Shown here in pieces: positions 8,907 to 16,528 of a DNA stretch of 42,891 nucleotides. This DNA is from Aliivibrio sifiae (GTDB lineage Bacteria; Pseudomonadota; Gammaproteobacteria; Enterobacterales; Vibrionaceae), in contig NZ_MSCO01000001.1 in NCBI RefSeq assembly GCF_002954705.1, positions 1,094,994 through 1,137,884 on the forward strand, written 5' to 3'. Each line of letters starts with the position of its first letter. Positions within the stretch are counted from its first letter, which is position 1. Below the pieces are notes generated by a model, which was given only the letters and a program-made list of their open reading frames with translations, did not search any database and was not told the origin of the DNA. The position numbers were made by a program, and so were the translations under genes.

Positions 8907-9824
8907 TTAATCAAATTTTCGTTGGTAGCGAGGGAGCATACTTTCATTACCTAACAAACCACCTTGGTGAATATAAACCAAAGTTTGAGTAGGGTTGTTT
9001 GCCATCCAATCATTCAAGCAGCGCCACATTAACGGGTCGTACAGCAGTTCAAATTCAACGTCAGTTTGTAAGAGAAGTGTTTTCCATATTTCGTAATCAT
9101 GGCGATATAACTTACCAAAATGGTGTTTTGTCGTTGGAGTTAAAATCTCAGGGTGATCCGTTTCTCCAAGTTCTAAAAATTGATCGGTAAGATAAGAGTT
9201 CCCGCCAACACATGCGCAGGTAATGACTTTTATATCGTGAGCTTTTAAATGTTTATGAAGAAATAGTGCGGTCGTTCCTGTACCAGAAGGCAAAGCCACG
9301 GTCAGAGAGGTGAGTTTTTGTTCTTCCTTCCATTCAATAAGCTCAATAGCCAGTTGCTTTACGCCACTTTCAGCTAAACCACAGCGACCCCCTTCAGGCA
9401 CAAATAACTCATGCTTTTTTGATTGCCTAATTTGTTGAATGTAATCCAAGCAGCCTAACGTGCTACCGTTATTTAGTTTGGCATTTTCAGTGTCATTTAA
9501 GGCAATAATATTAACCCCAAGATCTAACGCAGCGCGATAGTTTCCTTTTGGGTTTTCTTGTAAAAACGACGGGATATGGTCGACATAAAAATCTAATTGC
9601 CAACCTTTTAGTTGTGCCAGAGCTGCTAACGAGTAAAGAGAGTTTGCTTGTGGTGAGCCATAACCAATAATCGTGGTAATCGCAGGGAAATCACCGTCTA
9701 ACAATCCCATAAACTTACGAGCTTTGTTGCCAGAAAATTGAGGATGGAGCTGGTCATCGCGCTTTAAATAGAAATCGACACCATTAAATTGATGCTGAGT
9801 TACTGGGCTGTTTTGGATTTTCAT
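8907..9824 (-). CDS. PLP-dependent ACC deaminase / D-cysteine desulfhydrase family enzyme
   Basis: The 305-residue protein belongs to the tryptophan-synthase-beta-like PLP fold. Members either open 1-aminocyclopropane-1-carboxylate or release H2S from D-cysteine. The N-terminal motif LKRDDQLHPQFSGNKARKF (20-38) carries the PLP-binding Lys34, and a glycine-rich phosphate-binding loop reads LPSGTGTT near 208-215. YGSPQANS near 55-62 corresponds to the segment that contacts substrate carboxylate in this family. True ACC deaminases need further residues that cannot be assigned here, so D-cysteine desulfhydrase or a related amino-acid lyase is equally likely. It is cytoplasmic and is the first gene of a closely spaced minus-strand run with the beta-lactamase and ppiB. 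Confidence 0.85.
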   Translation of the reverse strand: MKIQNSPVTQHQFNGVDFYLKRDDQLHPQFSGNKARKFMGLLDGDFPAITTIIGYGSPQANSLYSLAALAQLKGWQLDFYVDHIPSFLQENPKGNYRAALDLGVNIIALNDTENAKLNNGSTLGCLDYIQQIRQSKKHELFVPEGGRCGLAESGVKQLAIELIEWKEEQKLTSLTVALPSGTGTTALFLHKHLKAHDIKVITCACVGGNSYLTDQFLELGETDHPEILTPTTKHHFGKLYRHDYEIWKTLLLQTDVEFELLYDPLMWRCLNDWMANNPTQTLVYIHQGGLLGNESMLPRYQRKFD

Positions 9825-9906
9825 GATGAGGTTTGAATGTTTGTGGGGTAAGAAGAGAATAATGACCTTACCGTGAGTGGAAAGGCCATCTTTGTTGTAA
9901 TGATAA

Positions 9907-10251
9907 TTACTTTTTCATCATCGATTTTAAAGCAGCAAACGGGTTGTGAGTTGCACCTTGGTGATCATCTTCACCTGCTTTAATTTCAGAGCCAAACTGA
10001 TCATGCTCTGTGTATTTTGAATGCTCATGATCATGACAGAAAAGACACAAAAGCTCCCAGTTGCTACCATCATTAGGGTTGTTTGTGTGGTCATGATCTT
10101 TATGGTGAACCGTTAATTCACGTAGGTTTGAGTACACAAATTCACGCGCACAATTACCACAGACCCAAGGATACAATTTTAATGCTTTTTCGCGGTAACC
10201 ACTTTCTTGACGGGCATAGGCGGCACTAGAGCCATAAAAATCAGATGACAT
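9907..10251 (-). CDS. yajD: HNH nuclease-fold protein YajD
   Basis: This small HNH-fold protein matches the YajD type (E. coli YajD is of similar size). From the start chosen here it has 114 residues. Zinc-knuckle pairs are visible at C31-x2-C34 and C69-x2-C72, with the HNH-type core VHHKDHDH at 48-55 and an Asn-rich loop before the second pair. An upstream in-frame ATG would add 34 residues rich in Lys and Arg, but only the start at 10251 has a clear ribosome binding site (AAGGA about 10 bases before) and the family N terminus. Nuclease activity of YajD is not well established. It stands alone, 82 bp upstream of the PLP enzyme gene. Confidence 0.88.
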   Translation of the reverse strand: MSSDFYGSSAAYARQESGYREKALKLYPWVCGNCAREFVYSNLRELTVHHKDHDHTNNPNDGSNWELLCLFCHDHEHSKYTEHDQFGSEIKAGEDDHQGATHNPFAALKSMMKK

Positions 10252-10420
10252 AATAATTAATTTCCTTTGTAACCTTTTAATTTTAAAGGCTTTTCTTTGA
10301 AGATAACAACTTGGCATATTAGTTTTGCGTATATATAAACATATAAATACCAATAACGGTATTGTTTTGAGTCACAATATAGTCATTTTTTAAAGTAAGG
10401 AATGTATTTAGATTGATGAA

Positions 10421-10870
10421 TTATTTCTGATTTATGTTGTTGTTTTTCTTTAAAAGCCATCCAATTGCCAACATAATTATACTTCCCTTAATGATGTTGA
10501 CAAAAGCAGTATATTGACTAAAAAATGTCAGTGGAACAAAGAGAAATATGATTAATAAAATAATGATGAATTCATAGCGGGCAAGATTTCTTATCTCCCA
10601 TCTTTTTAGATCCAGAGACTTTTCTTCAGCTGTTTTGATTGGTTCATTATGATTTTTAGTTGATAAGAAGAATAAAGGAAACATAATAACTAATATGAAG
10701 GGACGAAACTCAATGAACCCGAAATAATTACGATGTTGTAATAATGAATCTATACAAAAAGTAATAAGGGCGGCAGCAATTAAGTATCGCCAAAAGTTCT
10801 TCGACGTGAGGATATTTTTAACCTCTTTAAGCGATATATTTTTTAAATTATTCGTTTTCATTTTTCTCAT
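10421..10870 (-). CDS. Unknown inner-membrane protein behind a Fur box
   Basis: The protein is not recognised. It has 149 residues and about four hydrophobic segments (roughly 29-45, 55-70, 97-115 and 121-140), a Lys-rich N terminus and a Lys/Asn-rich tail, so it should sit in the inner membrane. Two starts three codons apart are possible (10870 or 10861); the second has GAGAAAA directly in front. A perfect 7-1-7 Fur box begins 8 bases upstream of the first start, which implies repression by Fur in iron-rich cells. No iron-uptake gene is adjacent. The codons are strongly AT-rich compared with neighbours. A role in iron or metal homeostasis is only suggested by the promoter. Confidence 0.7.
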   Translation of the reverse strand: MRKMKTNNLKNISLKEVKNILTSKNFWRYLIAAALITFCIDSLLQHRNYFGFIEFRPFILVIMFPLFFLSTKNHNEPIKTAEEKSLDLKRWEIRNLARYEFIIILLIIFLFVPLTFFSQYTAFVNIIKGSIIMLAIGWLLKKNNNINQK

Positions 10871-10877
10871 TAATGCG

Positions 10878-10896
10878 ATTGATAATTATTATCAAT
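10878..10896 (-). promoter_or_regulatory. Fur box, perfect 19-bp palindrome
   Basis: ATTGATAAT-T-ATTATCAAT is a perfect inverted repeat whose inner 15 bases match the Fur 7-1-7 consensus TGATAATnATTATCA exactly. It lies directly before the unknown membrane protein gene, where a bound repressor would cover the promoter or start region. The gene on the other side begins 190 bp away and is less likely to be controlled. Confidence 0.8.
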
Positions 10897-11086
10897 TAAT
10901 TGTACGGAAGAAATATAAAAAAAGATATTATTTTGTTAAACTTTTTTGAAATAAATAGAAAAGAAAGAAGGGTTGGCGGTTATTAGCTTGTAGGTATTTA
11001 ATAACCTAAAAGGTCAGTGACATTGTCATTTGGACTGCTTATAGTAAAAATTATATGGATGGTAATAATCGCTTTAAGGAGAATAA

Positions 11087-11553
11087 ATGTTATCAAAATT
11101 AGAACTGAGAATTCCACCGCCCTTAGTCATGTTGTTATTTATGGCGACAGTATTTGTTTTGACTACATTACCCCCTTTAATTTATTTTATTTGCCTTGGT
11201 TAAGCTATGTTCTCGTTATTATTTTGATTGTTTTAGGTGGGGTAATTGCTTTATGGGGGGTAAAAGAATTTCGAGAAGCTAAAACAACAGTGAATCCACT
11301 TAAACCTGAGAGTAGCTCATCTTTAGTTAATTCTGGTATTTATCAATACACTCGTAACCCTATGTACCTTGGATTATTACTGGCTTTGCTAAGTAGCGTT
11401 GCTTATACCCAACAGCCATTGGGTTTAGTGAGTGCATTAGGTTTTGTTCTTTATATGAATCGCTTTCAAATTGAGCCTGAAGAGAAAATGCTGACTACCT
11501 TATTTGGAGATGAATTTGTTGAATATACCAATCGAGTAAAGCGTTGGTTTTAA
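11087..11553 (+). pseudogene. Isoprenylcysteine carboxyl methyltransferase-family protein, frameshifted
   Basis: The ATG at 11087 has a strong AAGGAG 5 bases upstream and encodes MLSKLELRIPPPLVMLLF, the normal N terminus of bacterial ICMT/PEMT-family membrane methyltransferases, but it meets TAA at 11201. The rest of the protein lies in the -1 frame: LPWLSYVLVIILIV helices, FREAKTTVNPLKPE, SGIYQYTRNPMYLGLLL (the SAM-binding signature) and the RFQIEPEEKMLTTLFG motif. Joining the two frames near 11173-11179 gives about 155 residues, the family length. A single lost base in the CCCCCTTT run explains it, as mutation or sequence error. The shift point is also a slippery heptamer, so programmed frameshifting cannot be excluded. 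Reading only the longer frame would give a false start far upstream. Confidence 0.8.
11173..11179 (+). other. Possible -1 slippery heptamer in the methyltransferase gene
   Basis: C CCT TTA, read in the frame set by the ATG at 11087, fits the X XXY YYZ pattern for -1 slippage. Slipping here continues as Asn-Leu-Phe-Tyr-Leu-Pro-Trp into the rest of the methyltransferase. The motif is not among the efficient A-rich bacterial heptamers and no strong downstream stem is evident. Confidence 0.3.
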
Positions 11554-11854
11554 TTTATAAATAACTATGATTCCGTGACAGTTTGGGTGTTTTTGTCTCG
11601 GTATAACCAAGCAGATACCCATTCTATACTTACTCCTCCCATTCTTATTGCTGACATTGATCCCGATATCATAAAGAGCGTAAATTTCAGCCTAAAGCGT
11701 TAACTATTTTGGTTGAGCGTATTGTTCATACTATGGCTAGAACTTGACATTATCTTGACAGAGATTTGCCATTTTTAGTCTTAGAGGTCACGATTTAATC
11801 ACAATAAATCCATTAAAATATGTTCATAAATCAAACATCATGGCTGGGTGTATT

Positions 11855-12631
11855 ATGAAAAAGAAAATCAAAGTTATTATTAAGATCGCACTATTTATTG
11901 CATTTTTCGGCGTTGTTGGGCACGTTTTTGCTGCCGATTCATTAACTGCAAATGCAATAGTGAAAAAGTCAGATCAACAAATGCGTGGCGATTCGAGCTA
12001 TACCGAGCTGACCATGAACATCATTCGTCCTGACGGGACTCGTAGCATGAGCATGAAAAGTTGGACGAAAGAACAAAACCTTTCTTTAGTGTTAATTACA
12101 GGACCAGCAAAAGAACGAGGAAGTGCTTCATTAAAGCGTGATAAAGAGATGTGGGGGTGGATCCCGAATATTGAACGAGTGATCAAAATAGCGCCTTCAA
12201 TGCTCGGGCAATCATGGATGGGTTCGGATTTCACTAATGATGATTTGATTAACCAATCTTCCATTGTGGTGGATTATGATCATAAAATCATTAAAGAAGA
12301 CGTGATAGATGGAGATAAAACATGGGTGATCGACGCTATTGCTAAACCAGATGCTCCTGTTGTATGGAGTAAAGTACGCTTGTGGATTTCAAAAAAGACA
12401 TTTTTACAGCGCAAAGTTGAATCTTATGATGAGTTTGATGAGTTAGTTCATACTATGACGACCTATGATGTGCAGAACTTGAGTGGAAGAATGGTTGCAA
12501 CTCGAATGGAAATGGTTCCAGCCGATAAACCGGGTAATAAAACAGAAGTGATCACACATAAAGCCCATTTTAATTTCTTGATAAATGATGAGTTCTTTTC
12601 TCAGGCGCAGATGAAATCATTGCGTAATTAA
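11855..12631 (+). CDS. LolA-like periplasmic protein (outer membrane lipoprotein-sorting type)
   Basis: From the ATG at 11855 the 258-residue protein has a signal peptide (Lys-rich start, hydrophobic IALFIAFFGVVGHVFA). The mature part belongs to the LolA/LolB-like fold family annotated as outer membrane lipoprotein-sorting proteins. MRGDSSYTELTMNIIRPDGT, KERGSASLKRDKEMWGWIPN and SWMGSDFTNDDL are its typical conserved segments. Such proteins usually sit in operons with ABC or RND-type exporters and are thought to carry a lipid or lipoprotein across the periplasm. Here the partner is a wreck: 19 bases on lies the remnant of the ABC permease and ATPase genes. The protein itself shows no damage. 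An earlier in-frame ATG at 11840 would add five residues before the signal. The 286-base gap 11554-11839 upstream holds nothing I recognise. Confidence 0.82.
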   Translation: MKKKIKVIIKIALFIAFFGVVGHVFAADSLTANAIVKKSDQQMRGDSSYTELTMNIIRPDGTRSMSMKSWTKEQNLSLVLITGPAKERGSASLKRDKEMWGWIPNIERVIKIAPSMLGQSWMGSDFTNDDLINQSSIVVDYDHKIIKEDVIDGDKTWVIDAIAKPDAPVVWSKVRLWISKKTFLQRKVESYDEFDELVHTMTTYDVQNLSGRMVATRMEMVPADKPGNKTEVITHKAHFNFLINDEFFSQAQMKSLRN

Positions 12632-12650
12632 TAATGATTAGGCAGTAAAC

Positions 12651-12938
12651 ATGCTTACTCAATTAGCCTGGCGAAACCTATGATGACAAAAAAGACGTAC
12701 TTTATTAACGGCGTCTGCCTTAGCATTAGCCCCACAACCACGTTTTATTATGGCGGATGAACCTACCGTCAACCTTGATGTAAAAAGTACCTCAGAACTG
12801 CTTGATATAATGGAAGCATTGAACCAAGAAGAGGGGACGACTTTCATTTTTTCAACTCATGATTCATGGGTATTTAATCGAGCCAAGCGTATTATTGTGT
12901 TTGAAGATGGGCAGTTAAAAGAAGATAAAGCACAATAA
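12651..12938 (+). pseudogene. ABC exporter remnant: permease N terminus fused to ATPase C terminus
   Basis: The ATG at 12651 reads MLTQLAWRNL, the usual first residues of a MacB/FtsX-type permease of LolA-linked exporters. Two adjacent TGA codons follow (12681-12686), where such permeases have Trp-Arg. The same frame goes on as QKRRTLLTASALALA, permease-like up to about 12730. It then passes without a break into APQPRFIMADEPTVNLD, the Walker B region of an ABC ATPase, and on to the H-loop STHDSW and the normal ATPase end (about 70 residues). The middle of the permease and the Walker A and signature parts of the ATPase are gone. A deletion between similar GCCTTAGC-like stretches would explain the in-frame junction. 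No functional transporter can come from it. Confidence 0.8.
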
Positions 12939-13013
12939 GTTACCGCTTTATGTGAGATAGATCTTGACCTTAATCTGATAGGACATAAACTTCACTGATT
13001 AGATTTATTCAAT

Positions 13014-13047
13014 AACAGGCGTTTGAGCCCTCTCTTACGCCTGTTTC
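13014..13047 (+). terminator. Terminator upstream of the cbpA-like gene
   Basis: AACAGGCGT (13014-13022) pairs perfectly with ACGCCTGTT (13037-13045), followed by TTCTATT. It would end transcription from the ABC remnant before the DnaJ-like gene. Confidence 0.65.
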
Positions 13048-13069
13048 TATTCATTGACGAGGTTAAGTC

Positions 13070-13969
13070 ATGTCTAAACGTGATTATTATGATGTCCTTG
13101 GTGTGCCAAAAAGCAGCACAGAAAAAGAGATCAAAAAAGCATATAAACGTCTTGCGATGAAATACCACCCAGATAAGAATCAGGGTGATGCTCAAGCAGC
13201 AGACAAATTTAAAGAAATTAAAGAAGCGTATGAAATCCTAACCGATGCAGATAAGCGCGGCCAGTATGATGATTACGGTCATGCTGCATTTAAAAATGGT
13301 GGTATGGGCGGCGGCGGCTTTGGTGGTCAAAGTCAGGGTTACGGCGGTTTTGAAGATATTTTCGGTGGTGCATTTGGCGGCGGCGGTCGTAGCCGTGGTG
13401 GTTTCGGTGGCGGATTTGAGGACATGTTCTCTCAACAGCGTCAACCTCGTCCTAAAAAAGGACAAGATCGTCAATTCAATTTAACCGTTGAGTTTGCTGA
13501 AGCGATTAATGGTTGTGAGCAAATCATCGAGTTACCGATTAATGGCGTAAATAAGAAAATCAATGTTAAAGTACCTGCTGGTATTGAAGATGGTGAAAAG
13601 ATTCGTTTTGTTGGTAAAGGTGAAGCTGGAGCTTTTGGTGGTCCTGCGGGTGATTTGCTTATTCAAATTAATACTCGTCCACATACGCATTTAAAACGTG
13701 ATGGTAATGATTTAATTTGTCCCGTAACGACTGATTTTGTTACCGCAGCATTGGGTGGTGAGGTCGAGATCCAGACACTAGAAAGTCGTTTTAAACTTAA
13801 AGTTCCAGCAGGAACTCAAAGTGGTCGTAAATTCCGAATGAAAGAAAAAGGCGTGAAAAGTCGTAAAGGAATGACCGGAGACTTAATGGTTGAGATTATC
13901 GTGGCTACACCGACAAATCTGAGTGAAAAACAGAAAGAATTATTGATGGAGTTTAAAGAGTTAGCGTAA
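13070..13969 (+). CDS. DnaJ-family co-chaperone lacking the zinc finger (CbpA-like)
   Basis: This 299-residue J-domain protein stimulates the ATPase of DnaK. It has a J domain (1-70) with the HPD motif at 33-35 in [10 protein letters not shown], and a Gly/Phe-rich linker (about 76-125) coded by GGC/GGT repeats. Two beta-barrel substrate-binding domains follow (about 135-290), with [24 protein letters not shown] and [21 protein letters not shown], the paired VPAG motifs of the family. The four CxxCxGxG zinc repeats of true DnaJ are absent, and there are only two scattered cysteines, so this is a class B protein related to CbpA or DjlA-like paralogues rather than DnaJ itself. The cbpM partner gene is not next to it. 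GAGG lies 8 bases before the ATG; a terminator follows. Confidence 0.9.
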   Translation: MSKRDYYDVLGVPKSSTEKEIKKAYKRLAMKYHPDKNQGDAQAADKFKEIKEAYEILTDADKRGQYDDYGHAAFKNGGMGGGGFGGQSQGYGGFEDIFGGAFGGGGRSRGGFGGGFEDMFSQQRQPRPKKGQDRQFNLTVEFAEAINGCEQIIELPINGVNKKINVKVPAGIEDGEKIRFVGKGEAGAFGGPAGDLLIQINTRPHTHLKRDGNDLICPVTTDFVTAALGGEVEIQTLESRFKLKVPAGTQSGRKFRMKEKGVKSRKGMTGDLMVEIIVATPTNLSEKQKELLMEFKELA

Positions 13970-13997
13970 GCTTATTAAGTCAATATATTCTAATAGG

Positions 13998-14043
13998 AGG
14001 CATGAACGATGAATAAATTATTCACAGCGTTCGTGCCTTTTTT
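13998..14043 (+). terminator. Terminator after the cbpA-like gene
   Basis: AGGCATGAACG (13998-14008) pairs with CGTTCGTGCCT (14028-14038) with one wobble, followed by T6. It lies about 30 bases after the stop codon. Confidence 0.8.
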
Positions 14044-14233
14044 ATGGTTCTAAATTATACTCAAGAATATGAAAATATGTTGCCTAAACCTTTAGGTAAA
14101 TTACTCTATTTTCCAGTTAGAATAACTTTGTATTGATGTTGGCGATCAAAATTTATGTCAGATGAATATATTTAATTTTAACGGTTGATTCCTCTCCACT
14201 GAATAGAGCAAGGAGGAGAAATGGAGGTTGATG

Positions 14234-15217
14234 CTAATAAACAGTGCACCATTCATTTTTCATGTCGATTAGGTGCCAATTATCACGTTGATTCGCTTCA
14301 TCCATTGCTTTATCTAAATGACCAAAATTTGATTTACGATCGTATTTCCACTCACGATCTTCGTCAGTGTGATGGACGATCATTGCCATTGAGTTCGGCT
14401 GGCTTGTTGCCCATTGCATCATAGCCTGATCTCCATCAGAGTTACCAATCGCTAATACTGGCTTCTTACCGATGATATGCTGAATATTCTCCACTTTACC
14501 TGCTTTGTCATCGATAGTTAGGATCTCACCTTGTTTCGTTACTGTTGGATTACCATTATTGTAATCGTATTTGTATTTCAATGCGCTGCCGATGATTTGC
14601 TCTTCAGGAATACCATAGACTTCTGGTGCCCATGCACGCATAAAGTCAACGCCACCGCCAGAAACGATATAAGTTTTAAATCCATTATCTTGTAGATACG
14701 TGATCATCTCACGCATTGGCTTATACGTTAGCTCGGTATATGCTGTGTCGAAATGTGGGTCTTTTGCCACTTTTAACCATTGAGTTACTGTCTGTTCGTA
14801 TTCTTCAATCGTCATACCACTGTGAGTTGCCATTACGATGTCGAGTAGCGCTTTTTCTCCTCCTGCAAACACACCTTTAATGTCGTTATTTAAAACAGAT
14901 TTAAATGGTTCTTGTGTTTTCCATTCTGGATGTTCTTTTGCCATGCTTTTTACTTGGTCTAACGCAAAGGCGACTTGAAAGTAGTAAGGCTGTTCTGACC
15001 ATAATGTTCCGTCATTATCGAATACAGCAATGCGATCTTGCTTTGGAATAAAGGTTTTTTGTGAGGTGTTGGTTGATTGTTTAACATAGTTCACAATTGC
15101 TGTTTTGCTGGTACCATCTTTCCATGAAGGCAGTAAATTTTGATCGCAATCCAAAGCCATCGTTGAAAAGGATAGGCTTGATAAGACTACTAGGGCACAG
15201 ATTTTTTTCTTATTCAT
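14234..15217 (-). CDS. Periplasmic HAD-superfamily phosphatase
   Basis: The 327-residue protein has a signal peptide (KKKICALVVLSSLSFSTMA, about 2-21) and a haloacid-dehalogenase fold. Motif I is FDNDGTLW at 66-73, with nucleophile Asp67 and acid/base Asp69. Motif II is TYIVSGGG near 189-196. The acidic motif IGNSDGDQAMM, near 263-273, holds the Mg-binding aspartates. It resembles the phosphoserine-phosphatase-like HAD proteins exported by many gammaproteobacteria, so it should remove phosphate from small compounds in the periplasm. The substrate is not known. It stands alone, with no close partner on its strand. A plus-strand ORF with a very good Shine-Dalgarno overlaps its 3' end in antisense. 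Confidence 0.88.
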   Translation of the reverse strand: MNKKKICALVVLSSLSFSTMALDCDQNLLPSWKDGTSKTAIVNYVKQSTNTSQKTFIPKQDRIAVFDNDGTLWSEQPYYFQVAFALDQVKSMAKEHPEWKTQEPFKSVLNNDIKGVFAGGEKALLDIVMATHSGMTIEEYEQTVTQWLKVAKDPHFDTAYTELTYKPMREMITYLQDNGFKTYIVSGGGVDFMRAWAPEVYGIPEEQIIGSALKYKYDYNNGNPTVTKQGEILTIDDKAGKVENIQHIIGKKPVLAIGNSDGDQAMMQWATSQPNSMAMIVHHTDEDREWKYDRKSNFGHLDKAMDEANQRDNWHLIDMKNEWCTVY

Positions 15218-15416
15218 ATAATTATTTACCTAAAGTTTGTATATATTTAAGGCTAAGCGCAAAGCTATATTGGTCTATTTGCAATATAACTATAGACTGG
15301 CTATAAAGCCGTTATGAAGATTAGCAATAAATATTATAAAAAAAGGTTATAAATGCCATTACGATCACACTGATCTTTGTTCCTCTCATTCATGCTCCCT
15401 GCTTTGCACGGACTTC

Positions 15417-16268
15417 TTAAATTCTATCCATGGTTGATGATATTTCATCAATCAATAGTTTTGCTGTATCGCTTTTTATTTGCAGTAACGTCATAAACAA
15501 TAAATCGGTAATAACATTCTGAGCGGTTCTTGACGATATTGATGAACTGCGGAATTGCCTTTCATCTGCAATGGTATCAATACAGAAATTAGCGATTTTA
15601 CGTAAAGGGCTTCTCTTTGTACTGGTTAACGCAATCACTATTGCTCCTTTATCTAGGGCTGTTTGTGCAGCCATTAAGCTCTCCTTTCGACTGCCAGAAT
15701 ACGAAATGACAATTTGAACGTCATTTTTGGTTAAGGCATTGGCCGTTGCAATTTGGACATGGCTATCTTGCTCAGCTAAGGCTGTCATGCCTATTTTTAA
15801 CAGTTTAAAGGCGAGGTCTTTAGCGGTTAATGCTGAGCCTCCAATACCAACTATTTGAATTCGTTGTGCTTGATTAAGCAGGGTGGTGATGGTTTCAAAC
15901 TCTGAGAAATCAATAGCATTGGTTGTTGCAATAAGCGCGTGGTTTTTTTCTTGTACTAGCTTTTGTGCGATTGTTAGAGAAGAGTCGTCACTATTTATTT
16001 TGTTATGAATTGGACGCTCAGGTTCTAGTATTGCGTGTTTTCGCCCTATATCTTCAATAATCGCCAGTTTAAAAGCAGTAAACCCTTTGAATCCAAGTCG
16101 TTGTGCCAGTTTTACAATACTTGATTGAGATACACCGACTTTTGCGGCAAGCGCTTGGCTTGAATATGAGCTAATTTCGGCAGGTTCATCAAGAATAAAA
16201 TCCAAAATCTTTATTCCATTAGCAGATAAGCTGCTTCTTTGGTTTTGTATCTTTTCTAAAATACTCAT
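15417..16268 (-). CDS. murR: RpiR-family regulator of MurNAc catabolism
   Basis: The 283-residue regulator has an N-terminal RpiR helix-turn-helix (1-77, with YSSQALAAKVGVSQSSIVKLAQRLGF) and a C-terminal SIS sugar-phosphate-binding domain (about 125-260, with IQIVGIGGSALTAKDLAFKL and VQIVISYSGSRKE). It is divergent from murQ-murP, exactly the arrangement of E. coli murR, which represses those genes until MurNAc 6-phosphate binds. The identification as MurR rests on this context, since RpiR proteins for other sugars look similar. It probably also represses itself from the shared 260-bp intergenic region, which has repeated TTATTCCA/AGAATAA half sites. Confidence 0.88.
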   Translation of the reverse strand: MSILEKIQNQRSSLSANGIKILDFILDEPAEISSYSSQALAAKVGVSQSSIVKLAQRLGFKGFTAFKLAIIEDIGRKHAILEPERPIHNKINSDDSSLTIAQKLVQEKNHALIATTNAIDFSEFETITTLLNQAQRIQIVGIGGSALTAKDLAFKLLKIGMTALAEQDSHVQIATANALTKNDVQIVISYSGSRKESLMAAQTALDKGAIVIALTSTKRSPLRKIANFCIDTIADERQFRSSSISSRTAQNVITDLLFMTLLQIKSDTAKLLIDEISSTMDRI

Positions 16269-16405
16269 AGTACCTATCTTTTTTGAATTAATTATTCCAA
16301 ATTAATCGTTATTATTCTTTATGAATTTATTTTATTTAAGTTATTGATATTAAGTCTATAGTTTTATTTTTGGTGTCAGGCTCTTCTTATTGTTAATTTT
16401 ATTTA

Positions 16406-16432
16406 TTCCACCTATTCTGGAAGTTTAGAATA
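16406..16432 (+). promoter_or_regulatory. Candidate MurR operator (overlapping inverted repeats)
   Basis: TTCCA-N7-TGGAA (16406-16422) overlaps TATTCT-N8-AGAATA (16413-16432) just upstream of the CRP site. A further ATTATTCCAA lies at 16291-16300 next to the murR start. These are the only clear symmetric repeats between the divergent genes, so they are the best operator candidates. The assignment to MurR is inference. Confidence 0.45.
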
Positions 16433-16440
16433 ACTTTTGT

Positions 16441-16456
16441 TGTGATTTTGGTCACT
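16441..16456 (+). promoter_or_regulatory. CRP binding site upstream of murQ
   Basis: TGTGATTTTGGTCACT fits TGTGA-N6-TCACA in nine of ten positions and lies 72 bases before the murQ ATG. In E. coli the murQP operon is CRP-dependent, which agrees. Confidence 0.72.
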
Positions 16457-16528
16457 AAATGGAATTTTTTATTCTTTATGATGACAACCATTGAAATTAA
16501 GAATTTATCTTTTTAAGAGAACCTAATA

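Noticed and set aside
11017-11553. 178-residue methyltransferase from a start at 11017
   Set aside because: Its first ~54 residues have no family similarity and no ribosome binding site. The strong site at 11076 serves the other frame, so the gene is better read as frameshifted.
13238-13484. Two ORFs (one per strand) over the Gly/Phe-rich part of the cbpA-like gene
   Set aside because: They are shadows of GGC/GGT repeats; the peptides are low-complexity Ala/Val or Thr runs.
14221-14424. 67-codon plus-strand ORF over the end of the HAD gene as a gene
   Set aside because: It lies antisense inside a well-supported gene and the peptide has no recognisable features. Kept only as a low-interest observation because of its Shine-Dalgarno.
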